Of a stretch of DNA of 64,000 nucleotides, positions 1-8,806 are shown piece by piece. Origin of the DNA: JAWXCE01 sp034440495 (GTDB lineage Bacteria > Pseudomonadota > Alphaproteobacteria > Rhizobiales > Rhodomicrobiaceae); assembly GCA_034440495.1 (NCBI GenBank), contig JAWXCE010000073.1, positions 1 through 64,000 of the forward strand, read 5' to 3'. Both the position numbers and the translations under genes were made by a program. The notes under the pieces were generated by a model that saw nothing but the letters and a program-made list of their open reading frames with translations, did not search any database and had not been told where the DNA came from. Numbering within the stretch: the first letter of the stretch is position 1; the number at the start of each line of letters is the position of its first letter.

Positions 1-104
1 AAGCGGCTAGCCGCTTCCTCGTTGCGATTTCGCAAAGCGAGATAGACGTTATCGTAGTCGATGAATAGCGCAGACAGCAAACTGCCCGCGGGAACCGCAC
101 CCAT
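1..104 (-). CDS. NYN-domain protein, N-terminal fragment (cut by window edge)
   Basis: This minus-strand frame opens with ATG at 104-102 and runs off the left edge of the window. The 34 visible residues include ALFIDYDNVYLAL, which resembles the first strand and acidic metal-binding residues of NYN (PIN-like) ribonuclease domains. A GGGGTAG sequence lies a few bases upstream and can serve as ribosome binding site. In this family the conserved aspartates bind a metal ion for RNA cleavage, but the rest of the domain is outside the window, so activity cannot be judged. The family call rests on this short stretch only. Confidence 0.6.
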   Translation of the reverse strand, partial: MGAVPAGSLLSALFIDYDNVYLALRNRNEEAASR

Positions 105-457
105 TTTCTACCCCGCTGTCAACCCTGCTTCCGATGTTGCCACGGTGCAGGCTATCTTATTTAGTTCGCATACATTTCTGCAAGCATTGTTCGCTTCAAG
201 ACGACACAAATCATCTATCGCCAACTTCTATTACTTGCAAATCGCGTAGGCTTTGTTCAACCGCGTCTGTTTTTTTTCGGATCGCCGAGTTGCCCTCTCT
301 ACGTTCCGAATCAAACGAACGCTTCCCTCTCAGGCAACGCGATTAAAATCCAAAAGCGTTCCGCCCGCAAGATGTTGTCATTACCTACAGTCTTTTCCAC
401 AACAACCAGTGGATGGCCTTTGTTCCGTACCCAATAAAATCCAGTAAAAACAGCGAT
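105..457. other. Intergenic region, no gene seen
   Basis: About 350 bases lie between the start of the NYN-domain gene and the 3' end of gloB. Short frames cross it, but none has a recognisable product or a convincing ribosome binding site. The stretch is less GC-rich than its surroundings. It presumably holds the promoter of the leftward NYN gene and the gloB transcript end. No clear stem-loop or repeat was seen. Confidence 0.5.
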
Positions 458-1240
458 TTAACGAAAGCTATCTTTCATTGAACGTAATTTGCCGAAAATT
501 TCCCCATATGCGCGCCCCGTCGTTCCAAGACGCTTCTGAATGTCTGGGCTGTCTGGCCTCAGGAATGGATTGGTTGTCAGTTCATCCAAGAGCTTCACCG
601 GAAGCGCTGGCTCGCTTCTGGCCCGCAATTGTTCCACCTCTGTCGCACGCTGTCGCAAAGCCTCATTTTCCGGCTCCACCGACAAAGCGAACTTTGCGTT
701 GGCCATGGTATATTCGTGGCCGCAGTAAATGAGTGTCTCCGGCGGCAACGTCATAATCTTTTGCAGCGAACCCCACATGTCATCTGCGCTGCCCTCCAGC
801 AGCCTCCCGCAGCCAAGCGAGAATAGCGTATCGCCAACAAAAGCAACGCTCGCTTCCGGTATATGGTAGCAGATATGACCTAACGTATGGCCCGGCGTAT
901 CGAAGACGTTGACCTGAAAAGCGCCGAACTGAAAGCTGTCCCCGTCATCCAAAGCGGTATCGAGGCCGGGAATGCGGCTGGCGTCTTTTGCGCCCCCAAC
1001 AATCTCACATCCCGTCTCGGCCTTCAGCGGCAAATGTCCCGCCACGTGATCGCCGTGGTGGTGGGTGGTGAAAATATGGGTCAGCCGCCAGCCTTTTGCC
1101 TCTAGCCGCACGCGTATTGGAGCGGCGTCGGGCGTGTCGATCGCGGCGGTCAGGTTTGCGCTGGCATCGTGAATGAGCACGCCGTAATTATCAGCGCCGC
1201 ACATGAATTGCTCGATTTCTAGTTTTGCCATGTTGCTCAT
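458..1240 (-). CDS. gloB: Hydroxyacylglutathione hydrolase (glyoxalase II)
   Basis: The product hydrolyses S-lactoylglutathione to lactate and glutathione, the second step of methylglyoxal detoxification in the cytoplasm. The 260 residues match the usual length of the family. The metallo-beta-lactamase metal motif THHHGDH sits near residues 59-65. Further metal ligands are visible in DTPGHTLGH and in GDTLF. The C-terminal part (NPFLRPDSPDIQ) is the glyoxalase II substrate domain. M4 is an alternative start; neither has a strong ribosome binding site. The gene is divergent from a methyltransferase gene, an arrangement common in Rhizobiales. Confidence 0.93.
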   Translation of the reverse strand: MSNMAKLEIEQFMCGADNYGVLIHDASANLTAAIDTPDAAPIRVRLEAKGWRLTHIFTTHHHGDHVAGHLPLKAETGCEIVGGAKDASRIPGLDTALDDGDSFQFGAFQVNVFDTPGHTLGHICYHIPEASVAFVGDTLFSLGCGRLLEGSADDMWGSLQKIMTLPPETLIYCGHEYTMANAKFALSVEPENEALRQRATEVEQLRARSEPALPVKLLDELTTNPFLRPDSPDIQKRLGTTGRAYGEIFGKLRSMKDSFR

Positions 1241-1338
1241 TCTTATTGAATACGGGCTATCAAGGATTGCATTGTTGGCGCATTCACGAGAGAAGGACTA
1301 TATGCCTTTTGCAGCCAACTGCGCGACAAAGCATTGCG

Positions 1339-2088
1339 ATGCATCCTGACGTTCTCGATCTGCGCGAATTTTACCTCACCCCTTTGGGGCTGGCGGCGCG
1401 CCGCATCATAACTCACCGCATTCGCGCCCGCTGGCGGGACACGAAAGGCTTGTCCGTAGCTGGCGTTGGCTATGCGACGCCTTTTTTGCGGCCTTTTGTG
1501 GACGAGGCGCACCGCGTCATTGCGTTGATGCCGCAGGCACAGGGCGCGATAGCCTGGCCGGCCTATTCCCCATGCGCGTCGACGCTGGTTGATGAAACGC
1601 ATCTGCCATTGCCAGACATGTGCTTCGACCGCGTCGTCGCCGTGCATTGTCTGGAGCATTCCGAAAACAGCAAAGCGCTGCTGCGTGAAATCTGGCGCGT
1701 GCTTCGGCCTGAGGGGCGGCTGATGATTGTCGTGCCGAACCGTCGCGGTATGTGGGCGCGGACGGAAACGACGCCTTTCGGGCAGGGCCGCCCTTTCAGC
1801 CGCGGGCAAATCGAGGCGCAACTGGCGGGGTCCATGTTCGCAGTCGAAAGCGTTAACCCGGCGCTGTTTGCGCCGCCGGTGCAATGGCGACCTGTCGTTC
1901 ATGCCTCGATTGCGTGGGAGCGGACAGGCGCATATTGCTGGCCCATTTTTTCCGGCGTGCTGATTGTTGAAGCGGTGAAGCAGGTGTATGGGCGGCTACC
2001 GCAGCCAAAAGGCAGGCGCGCTCGCGTTCACCAGATGTCGCCCACCCATGCGCGCGCAAGGTCGCTCCCTATCGCGGCTTGCGAGTGA
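1339..2088 (+). CDS. Class I SAM-dependent methyltransferase
   Basis: The protein has about 249 residues from the ATG at 1339. The frame extends further upstream, but that part overlaps the gloB start and lacks family features. It has the core of a class I methyltransferase: LPDMCFDRVVAVHCLEHS is the motif after the SAM-binding loop and EIWRVLRPEGRL is the typical post-core helix. The glycine-rich SAM loop is poorly conserved. The substrate is unknown. The gene is divergent from gloB, and its 3' end overlaps the convergent 3' end of metW by about 20 bases. Confidence 0.8.
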   Translation: MHPDVLDLREFYLTPLGLAARRIITHRIRARWRDTKGLSVAGVGYATPFLRPFVDEAHRVIALMPQAQGAIAWPAYSPCASTLVDETHLPLPDMCFDRVVAVHCLEHSENSKALLREIWRVLRPEGRLMIVVPNRRGMWARTETTPFGQGRPFSRGQIEAQLAGSMFAVESVNPALFAPPVQWRPVVHASIAWERTGAYCWPIFSGVLIVEAVKQVYGRLPQPKGRRARVHQMSPTHARARSLPIAACE

Positions 2089-2710
2089 GCAGAAACACCG
2101 CTTGCTCGCCAATAATGTTTTGTAAAAACAACGGCACGCCGTTAAGCCTGCGTCCGTAGGCGTTGAGCGCCACCTGCTGCTCCACATCCGCGCCTACCTC
2201 GTCGCATAGGTCGAGGAAATCCTTGATCGTGCAGAAATGGATGTTCGGCGACAGATACCACGCCTCCGGCAGGTTGGGCGTCACTGGCATCTTGCCCTCG
2301 ACCAAAAGCCGCATGCGGATGCGCCAGTTGCCAAAATTCGGAAACGATACAATGGCGTGCCGCCCGATACGCAGCAGCTCCTCCAATACATATTTGGGAC
2401 GTTGGGTAGCCTGTAGCGTCTGGCTCAGAATGGCGTAATCGAACGCCCCATCCGGATAATTAATTAAATCTCGGTCAGCGTCGCCCTGCACCACCGATAA
2501 CCCCTTGGCGACGCAAAAATTGACGCCGCTCTGACTGATCTCGACACCGCGCCCATCGACGTTCTTCGTGTCCTCCAGCAGCTTCAGCAACTCGCCAGCG
2601 CCGCAGCCCACGTCGAGCACGCGCGCACCCGCCCGCACCATTTCCGCAATAAGGAGCAGATCAACGCGGGTTGTTGCGGCCGCGCCCGCGCTCGGAGGAC
2701 GGTTAAGCAT
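2069..2710 (-). CDS. metW: Methionine biosynthesis protein MetW
   Basis: MetW is a methyltransferase-like protein that works with MetX in homoserine acylation. The SAM-binding type loop [12 protein letters not shown] and the MetW signature NFGNWRIRM are both visible. The chosen ATG at 2710 overlaps the metX stop codon (ATGCTTAA), giving an 8-base overlap typical of translational coupling; starting there yields 213 residues, close to family length. An upstream in-frame start at 2740 would add only ten residues lying inside metX. It follows metX directly on the same strand, so the two form an operon. Confidence 0.93.
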   Translation of the reverse strand: MLNRPPSAGAAATTRVDLLLIAEMVRAGARVLDVGCGAGELLKLLEDTKNVDGRGVEISQSGVNFCVAKGLSVVQGDADRDLINYPDGAFDYAILSQTLQATQRPKYVLEELLRIGRHAIVSFPNFGNWRIRMRLLVEGKMPVTPNLPEAWYLSPNIHFCTIKDFLDLCDEVGADVEQQVALNAYGRRLNGVPLFLQNIIGEQAVFLLTRKPR

Positions 2711-3920
2711 CGGTGGCGTCCGATACCCGGGTTGGCGCAATGCCGCGCTTTTCGGCGGCGGATTTCAAGAAGCCCGACACGGTGGCGAACAGCTCCGGCT
2801 CCTCAAGCAGGAAGGCGTCGTGACCCTTGTCGGACTCGATCTCCACAAAGCTGACATTGGCGGCGACAGCATTCAGGGCATGCACGATGCGGCGACTCTC
2901 GCGCGTTGGGTACAGCCAGTCGCTCGTAAACGAGATTACGCAGAAGCGGGTTTTTGACCCCGTGAACGCCTTGGCGAGCACGCCGCCATGATCGGCCGCC
3001 ACATCGAAATAATCCATGGCGCGCGTGATGTACAAATAACTGTTGGCGTCGAAGCGATCGACAAAGGTTGCGCCCTGATGGCGCAGATAGCTTTCCACCT
3101 GAAAATCAGCGTCAAAGCCAAAGCTGACCGTTGGACGATTCTGGAGCTTGCGTCCGAACTTCTGATGCAGCGCTTTGTCGGATAAATAAGTGATATGCGC
3201 CGCCATGCGCGCAACCGCCAGACCTTTCGCGGGCATGACGCCCTCTTCCAAATATCGCCCGGCGCGCCAGTTCGGATCGGCCATGACAGCCTGCCGCCCG
3301 ACCTCATGAAATGCGATATTCTGTGATGAATGGCGCGCCGCCGTCGCAATGGGCATGGCGGCGAACACGCGGTCTTTGTACATCGCCGCCCACTCCAGCA
3401 CCTGCATGCCGCCCATCGAGCCGCCTATGACGCAGAAAAGGCTGTCTATGCCAAGCGACGTAACGAGCCGCGCCTGCGCGTTCACCATGTCGCTAATGGT
3501 GATGACCGGGAAATCGAGGCCGTAGGGTTTCCCGGAAACCGGGTTGATCGAGGTGGGGCCGGTCGATCCCATGCACCCGCCAAGAATATTGGAGCATATA
3601 ACGAAATAGCGGTTCGTATCTACAGGCTTGCCTGGGCCGATGATGGTTTCCCACCAGCCTGCCTTGCCAGTCACCGGGTGGGCGTTGGCGACGTGTTGAT
3701 CGCCCGTAAGTGCGTGGCAAACCAGAATGGCGTTAGACTTTTCGGCGTTCAGCGAGCCGTATGCTTGATAGGCAATGGAAAAAGGATCGAGCGATACCCC
3801 GCAATCGAGCACAAGCGCGGCGTCTCTGGTGAAGCTGGCGATACGGCTTTTGGCTTCATTTGCGCCAGAGCGCGACGTTTTCGCATTTTCACCTTCGTCT
3901 GCCCGCAAAAGTCCTGTCAA
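2703..3920 (-). CDS. metX: Homoserine O-acetyltransferase
   Basis: The enzyme transfers an acyl group from acyl-CoA to homoserine, the committed step of methionine synthesis. It is an alpha/beta hydrolase-fold protein of about 405 residues. The nucleophile serine lies in GGSMGGMQ near residue 168, and the histidine of the triad lies in SDKGHDAF near the C-terminus. The GP-TSINP stretch near residue 121 is typical of the family. The only start in reach is a TTG at 3920, preceded by GAGGAC. metW overlaps its 3' end. No SAM-II riboswitch was recognised in the roughly 100 bases upstream. Confidence 0.93.
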   Translation of the reverse strand: MTGLLRADEGENAKTSRSGANEAKSRIASFTRDAALVLDCGVSLDPFSIAYQAYGSLNAEKSNAILVCHALTGDQHVANAHPVTGKAGWWETIIGPGKPVDTNRYFVICSNILGGCMGSTGPTSINPVSGKPYGLDFPVITISDMVNAQARLVTSLGIDSLFCVIGGSMGGMQVLEWAAMYKDRVFAAMPIATAARHSSQNIAFHEVGRQAVMADPNWRAGRYLEEGVMPAKGLAVARMAAHITYLSDKALHQKFGRKLQNRPTVSFGFDADFQVESYLRHQGATFVDRFDANSYLYITRAMDYFDVAADHGGVLAKAFTGSKTRFCVISFTSDWLYPTRESRRIVHALNAVAANVSFVEIESDKGHDAFLLEEPELFATVSGFLKSAAEKRGIAPTRVSDATDA

Positions 3921-4033
3921 GGCCGCCGTCCTCCGTCGTCCTGCGGCCGAAAAACCTGCAGGCTACCTTGCGCAGATGTGATCCATCCCTCACAAAAACA
4001 CAAGCCTATCGCGTAGCCATACCTCTCTATACG

Positions 4034-4065
4034 AAAAGAGGCGCGACTCGTGTCCCGCCTCTTTT
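4034..4065 (-). terminator. Intrinsic terminator behind the exported-protein gene
   Basis: A perfect 10-base inverted repeat (AAAAGAGGCG / CGCCTCTTTT) flanks a 12-base loop. Read on the minus strand it ends in a T-rich tail and lies about 30 bases past the stop of the 4097-4612 gene, so it should end that transcript before metX. Confidence 0.8.
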
Positions 4066-4096
4066 ACAGACTTCACCGAATACAACGTTTACAATT

Positions 4097-4612
4097 TTAC
4101 TGGCAGGAGGTCGCCAAAGCGCCTTCAGTGCCAATTGTAAATCTCTCAAGCACTTCGTAGGACTTTTTAATCCCGATCTGTGCGCTTGCCAGTTTTTCCG
4201 TCATTGTCGAAGGGCATTTTTTGATCGTTTCGGCAATGTTGTCCAGATAGCCCAAATGTTCGTTGGCTGTCTCACGATAAATGTTTGCCTGTTCGGCTTG
4301 CAGTTTGCACTTGTCTGAGCCGCGGCGAGCGGAGGCGTTCTGAGTAAGCGATTTACTCTTCGCCTCAAGCTCCTTTGTTTTGGCTGCATAGTTCGCAATG
4401 TTGCGCTCAAACGCTGTTTGGGCCTTGATAAGCTCCACACAGCGAGACTGCGCCGTTGCCGCGGCTTCCTGCCTCTGCGTCGCCTGGACACGCATTGCAA
4501 CGCCCGCCGACGACTTGTTAAATGTCGATTGCGCTTGGGAAGGCGCGACGAATATGACAGTAAAACACGCCGAGATTACTAACGCGACGAAAATACCCAG
4601 AGACTTTTTCAT
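4097..4612 (-). CDS. Exported hypothetical protein with coiled-coil character
   Basis: This 171-residue protein is not recognised. Residues 1-27 form a clear signal peptide (MKKSLGIF, hydrophobic core, cleavage near SQAQS), so it is probably periplasmic. The mature part is rich in Ala, Gln, Lys and Glu and is likely helical or coiled-coil. Four cysteines (in SRC, DKC, KKCP and TSC) could form two disulfides. It stands alone between metX and hisC, with its own terminator downstream and an AT-rich upstream region. Confidence 0.7.
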   Translation of the reverse strand: MKKSLGIFVALVISACFTVIFVAPSQAQSTFNKSSAGVAMRVQATQRQEAAATAQSRCVELIKAQTAFERNIANYAAKTKELEAKSKSLTQNASARRGSDKCKLQAEQANIYRETANEHLGYLDNIAETIKKCPSTMTEKLASAQIGIKKSYEVLERFTIGTEGALATSCQ

Positions 4613-4877
4613 GATATCTCCTCTACCCGTTCAGTGTGAAATTACGCGCCTCATTTCGGCCATGTGGGAATAGGGGCATCACAACTTAAAGTAGCTTACT
4701 AACTAAATTCAATCTTTAGGAGAAGACACCACTTAATCAACATATGCATTGAATTAAAAAAAGGATTTGCAGTCTGCGTCCCGCACCGTATCGATTTCTT
4801 TCACGGCGAAAAGCCAGGGTTGCGGCGCGTCGTTTCGTCTGTCATGAATTTTTCTCAATTCAATTTCAGGAGCTGTT

Positions 4878-5987
4878 TTGAAAAGCCCGCAAACATTAAA
4901 GGCGCGGTCTTCGATCTTTGACATCGCCACTTACACGCCGGGACGTAGCAGTCTGCCCGGCGCGGGTCGGGTGATAAAGCTGTCGTCGAACGAAACACCG
5001 CTTGGTCCAAGCCCAAAGGCCAGGGAAGCGTTTAGCGCCGCCGCAGCGTATCTTGATCGCTACCCCGACGGCGCGGCGACGGCGCTGCGTGAGGCTATCG
5101 GCGCGACTTACGGATTAAATCCGGCGCACATCGTTTGCGGCAACGGCTCGGACGAGCTTTTCCACTATCTGGCGCAGGCTTATCTGGAGCCGGGCGACGA
5201 GGCGATTTACACCGAGCACGGCTTTACCGTTTACCGCATTGTCATTCTGGCGATCGGGGCGACGCCGGTCGTGGCGCCCGAGACCGGCTACTGCGCGGAT
5301 GTGGATGCAATCCTTGCGCGCGTCACCCCGAAAACACGCATTGTATTTCTCGCCAACCCGAACAATCCGACGGGCACTTACCTGCCATTCGATGAGGTTC
5401 GTCGCCTGCGGGCGGGATTGCCGGAAAACGTCATGCTGGTGCTGGACGGCGCCTATGCCGAATATGTCCGGCGCAACGATTATGAAGCGGGCATTGAGAT
5501 GGTCGTGACAACGCCAAATACGGTCATGACCCGTACATTCTCGAAAATTCACGGCCTGGCCAGCGCCCGCATCGGTTGGGCGTATTGCCCCGCGGACGTG
5601 GCCGCAGTGCTCAATCGTATCCGCAGCCCGTTCAACGTGTCCGGCCCCGGCATGGCGGCGGCCATCGCCGCGTTAGAGGATCGCGCGCATGTGGAAGCCG
5701 CAGTTACGCACAACGAGCAGTGGCGCGAATGGCTTGGCCGCGCGATCGCCGCGCTCGGTATCGAGGTGACGCCTAGCGCTGCCAATTTCTTGCTTCTGCA
5801 TTTTTCGGGCGAGGGCGGACGGACGGCGGCGGACGCAGACGAATTTCTCGCCTCCCGGCGTATTATCGTGCGGCGGGTCGGCGGTTATGGACTGCCGAAT
5901 TGCCTGCGCGTCACGGTTGGTCTTGAGGACGAGAACCGGACGTTCATCAGCGTGCTGACCGAATTTGTGGAACGCGGCCGTGGCTGA
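4878..5987 (+). CDS. hisC: Histidinol-phosphate aminotransferase
   Basis: This PLP-dependent enzyme transaminates imidazole-acetol phosphate to histidinol phosphate; in many bacteria HisC paralogues also act on aromatic keto acids. The 369 residues match fold-type I aminotransferases: [10 protein letters not shown] binds the cofactor region, LDGAYAEY follows, and the PLP lysine is in [10 protein letters not shown]. The start is a TTG at 4878, with AGGAG six bases upstream. It overlaps the downstream prephenate dehydrogenase gene by 8 bases. That coupling suggests this copy may supply tyrosine or phenylalanine synthesis as well as histidine. Confidence 0.92.
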   Translation: MKSPQTLKARSSIFDIATYTPGRSSLPGAGRVIKLSSNETPLGPSPKAREAFSAAAAYLDRYPDGAATALREAIGATYGLNPAHIVCGNGSDELFHYLAQAYLEPGDEAIYTEHGFTVYRIVILAIGATPVVAPETGYCADVDAILARVTPKTRIVFLANPNNPTGTYLPFDEVRRLRAGLPENVMLVLDGAYAEYVRRNDYEAGIEMVVTTPNTVMTRTFSKIHGLASARIGWAYCPADVAAVLNRIRSPFNVSGPGMAAAIAALEDRAHVEAAVTHNEQWREWLGRAIAALGIEVTPSAANFLLLHFSGEGGRTAADADEFLASRRIIVRRVGGYGLPNCLRVTVGLEDENRTFISVLTEFVERGRG

Positions 5988-6903
5988 TCCAGTTGTGGAG
6001 CGGCTTTGTATTATTGGCGCCGGTCATATCGGTTCATCTATCCTGCGCGCTGCGCGCGAGCACACCATTGCTGGCCACATCTCGGTCGCCGATCAGTCCG
6101 CTGACGTGCGGGCGCGCATTATCGAGCTTGGTCTGGCCGACGCTGCCCACGCCAACGCGGCGGATGCCGTCGCCGGTTGCGACCTCGTTGTGCTCTGCGT
6201 GCCAGTAGGCGCGATGGGAGCCGTGACTGAGCTGATTGCCGGACACTTGAAACACGGGGCAATCTTATCCGACGCCGGATCGGTGAAAGCTTCGGTCGCG
6301 ATGGCGATGAGCGCTTACCTGCCCCAACACGCGCATCTGGTGCCAGCTCACCCTGTGGCTGGATTGGAGCATTCTGGCCCAGACTCAGGCGTGGCTAGTT
6401 TGTTCATTAATCGCTGGTGTATTCTGACGCCTGCCCCGGATGCCGACGCGGAGGCGGTTAGCACCGTTTCCGACTTCTGGCGGGCGCTTGGCGCCAATGT
6501 CGAAATCATGACGCCGGAGCATCACGATCTCGTTCTTGCGATCACGAGCCACGTTCCGCACCTCATCGCTTACAATATCGTTGGCACCGCATCCGATCTC
6601 GAAAAAGTGACCGCGAAAGAGGTAATAAAGTTCTCCGCCGGGGGTTTTCGCGATTTTACGCGCATTGCATCATCCGATCCGGTGATGTGGCGCGATATTT
6701 TCCTAAATAATAAAGAAGCCGTTCTGGAAATGCTGGGTCGCTTTACGGAGGATTTGTCCGCGCTTCAAAAGGCAATCCGCTGGAGCGATGGAGACGCCCT
6801 TTTCGACCTGTTCACGCGCACGCGAGCAATCCGGCGCGGCGTGATAGACGCTGGACAGGCTGGACCTGAGGAGAAACCGGAGACGAAAGCCGTTGATTCT
6901 TAA
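5980..6903 (+). CDS. tyrC: Prephenate/arogenate dehydrogenase family protein
   Basis: The enzyme oxidatively decarboxylates prephenate or arogenate on the route to tyrosine. It has an N-terminal NAD(P)-binding Rossmann motif GAGHIGSS around residues 12-19, followed by [10 protein letters not shown] and a conserved SHVPHLIAY histidine region. The GTG at 5980 is chosen because it starts right before the Rossmann fold and overlaps the hisC stop by 8 bases; a TTG at 5965 is also in frame. It has about 307 residues, with no fused chorismate mutase or ACT domain. Whether it prefers prephenate or arogenate cannot be told. Confidence 0.9.
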   Translation: MADPVVERLCIIGAGHIGSSILRAAREHTIAGHISVADQSADVRARIIELGLADAAHANAADAVAGCDLVVLCVPVGAMGAVTELIAGHLKHGAILSDAGSVKASVAMAMSAYLPQHAHLVPAHPVAGLEHSGPDSGVASLFINRWCILTPAPDADAEAVSTVSDFWRALGANVEIMTPEHHDLVLAITSHVPHLIAYNIVGTASDLEKVTAKEVIKFSAGGFRDFTRIASSDPVMWRDIFLNNKEAVLEMLGRFTEDLSALQKAIRWSDGDALFDLFTRTRAIRRGVIDAGQAGPEEKPETKAVDS

Positions 6904-7006
6904 CGCGATGCGTAAAGTCGCTCGGCCTTATATGCGATAATTTCTTCCTAAGTCCACGCCAATCAGCGACAGGTTACGGCTCACGTGATTTTAACGAGGG
7001 CAATGC

Positions 7007-7582
7007 ATGTCTGACTGCTGGGTTTTCGGTTATGGATCGCTCATGTGGCGGCCAGGTTTCAAGTTTCAAGACGTTGTCCCAGCCAGACTCGAAGGCGCAC
7101 ATCGCTCTTTGTGCGTTTACTCGGTGAACCATCGCGGCACCCGTCGTTTTCCCGGGCTGGTTTTTGGGCTGGATATATCCGGCAGTTGCGATGGCCTTGC
7201 GTTTCAAGTCCCTGAGGATTTATGGCAGGCGACAGCCGCTTATCTGCGGGCGCGCGAGCAGGTGACCAGGGTTTACAACCACGCCATGAAACCAATAGTG
7301 CTTCTCAATGGCGGTGGCAAAACTGTTAAAGCGCTCACCTATCTCGTAAACCGCAGGCATCAACAGTATGCGGGCTGTTTGCCCATAAGTCTGCAAGCGG
7401 ATATCGTACGCAGGGCGCGGGGTAAATCCGGGCGAAACATGGACTACGTATTAAATACGATTTTGCATCTTCGTGAACTCGGCATCCGCGATGTCGGTCT
7501 GGAACGGTTAACCTTGGCCCTTGGCAGTCGCCATCTATTTTCCGCCCGGAGAAGCTTGAAAAGTGAGGATAAGGATCGCTAG
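7007..7582 (+). CDS. Gamma-glutamylcyclotransferase, ChaC type
   Basis: ChaC-type enzymes cleave glutathione to 5-oxoproline and Cys-Gly in the cytosol. The N-terminus VFGYGSLMWRPGF is the diagnostic substrate-binding loop of the family, and the glutamate of RAREQV is placed like the catalytic residue. At 191 residues the length fits. It lies between tyrC and a tetR gene on the same strand with short gaps. The substrate is inferred from the family only. Confidence 0.87.
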   Translation: MSDCWVFGYGSLMWRPGFKFQDVVPARLEGAHRSLCVYSVNHRGTRRFPGLVFGLDISGSCDGLAFQVPEDLWQATAAYLRAREQVTRVYNHAMKPIVLLNGGGKTVKALTYLVNRRHQQYAGCLPISLQADIVRRARGKSGRNMDYVLNTILHLRELGIRDVGLERLTLALGSRHLFSARRSLKSEDKDR

Positions 7583-7619
7583 TTGTCACAGAGGCGCGAT
7601 TACGTAGAGGAAATTGGAA

Positions 7620-8330
7620 ATGACTGAGCCATCACAGACGCGAAACGCTATCGTTGAAGCTGCTATGCGTGTGGCGACGCGCCAGGGCTGGCGGGAAACG
7701 GATCTTGTGGACATTGCAACCGAAGCGGGCGTGGGGCTTGACGTTTTACGGCGTCACTTCCAGTCTAAAACGCAGATACTCGCCGCCTTCACGCGAATGA
7801 TCGACGATTCCGTTCTTGCATCTCTGCGCGCCGAGGATCGCGCGATGCAGCGGCGTGACCGGCTTTTCGACGTCATCATGACACGCTTTGAGAAAATGCA
7901 GCCTTACAAATCCGGCATTGAACGGATCGCCGCTGACCAGCGCTTTTCCATTAGCGCGGCTCTTGCTCAATTCGGCCCCGCTCTTGCGTCGCAATACTGG
8001 ATGCTTGCTGCTGCGGGCGCGTCTACAGAGGGCGCCCGCGGGACGTTGAGCGTTAAGGGCATGACTGCGCTTTATGCGCGTGTCCTCAACATCTGGCTGG
8101 CGGATTCCGATCCCGGTATGGCGCGCACAATGGCGGCGCTCGATCGTGGCTTGCGCCGTGGCGAAGATTTCATGCGGCGGTTCGACCGGATTGCACAGGT
8201 GAGCGATGGAATTGTCAAAGCGATGCGCGCCGCGAACCGCAGACGTACACCCGCCGCCTCCGAACCAGCCCAACCCGGCGTCAACGAATCAACCAGCCCG
8301 ATCGACAGCGGCTTTTCACCAGCGAGTTAA
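7620..8330 (+). CDS. TetR/AcrR-type transcriptional regulator
   Basis: Residues around 7-55 form a TetR helix-turn-helix: AIVEAAMRVATRQG, then TDLVDIATEAGVG and LRRHFQSKTQIL. The C-terminal part (about 180 residues) is helical, contains IAADQRF and LALQ-like hydrophobic runs, and is not recognised as a known ligand domain. The ATG at 7620 is chosen over the TTG at 7614 because AGAGGAAA lies at good spacing. csaA begins four bases after its stop, so the two are likely co-transcribed. Target genes are unknown. Confidence 0.8.
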   Translation: MTEPSQTRNAIVEAAMRVATRQGWRETDLVDIATEAGVGLDVLRRHFQSKTQILAAFTRMIDDSVLASLRAEDRAMQRRDRLFDVIMTRFEKMQPYKSGIERIAADQRFSISAALAQFGPALASQYWMLAAAGASTEGARGTLSVKGMTALYARVLNIWLADSDPGMARTMAALDRGLRRGEDFMRRFDRIAQVSDGIVKAMRAANRRRTPAASEPAQPGVNESTSPIDSGFSPAS

Positions 8331-8334
8331 AGTC

Positions 8335-8697
8335 ATGAGCCGTGGCGGCGATGAGCTAAAGCCGATGATCGCTTACGACGTGTTTCAATCGGTCGATATT
8401 CGCGTCGGTACGATTGTTGACGTGAAGCCGTTTCCGGCGTCGCGAAAACCTGCTTTTCAGTTGTGGATCGATTTCGGAGCGCCGCTGGGGATCAAAAAAA
8501 GTTCGGCGCAAATCGTCAAGCACTACGCCATTGATGACCTTGTGGGCCGACAGGTTGCGGCTGTGGTCAACTTCGCGCCGCGCCAGATTGGTCCGTTTAT
8601 GTCAGAAGTATTGACGCTCGGATTTCCTGACGCCGATGGCGAGGTTATGCTTATCGCGCCCAGCCAGACAGTGCCCAACGGCGGATGCCTGTTTTAG
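8335..8697 (+). CDS. csaA: tRNA-binding domain protein / export chaperone CsaA
   Basis: CsaA is a small dimeric protein with an OB-fold tRNA-binding domain and export-related chaperone activity in Bacillus. The visible family motifs are DIRVGTIVDV, the KKSSAQI stretch, AVVNFAPRQIGPF and the C-terminal SQTVPNGGCLF. The start at 8335 gives 120 residues; M11 at 8365 would give 110, the usual length, so the true start may be there. The gene follows the TetR regulator by four bases and is convergent with secA, whose product works in the same export pathway. Confidence 0.88.
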   Translation: MSRGGDELKPMIAYDVFQSVDIRVGTIVDVKPFPASRKPAFQLWIDFGAPLGIKKSSAQIVKHYAIDDLVGRQVAAVVNFAPRQIGPFMSEVLTLGFPDADGEVMLIAPSQTVPNGGCLF

Positions 8698-8806
8698 CGC
8701 CCGTCGGATTGTTGCAGAACCCCGTCATGGCCCGGCCATGACAAAGGGCGTGCTGCTGCATCTGAATCGGACATACTCTAGCGCCGCGATCTTCAGCCTG
8801 AAGAGC

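Noticed and set aside
3921..4033. Possible SAM-II riboswitch upstream of metX
   Set aside because: SAM-II elements are known before metX-type genes in this order, but the conserved pseudoknot sequence was not found by eye in this leader.
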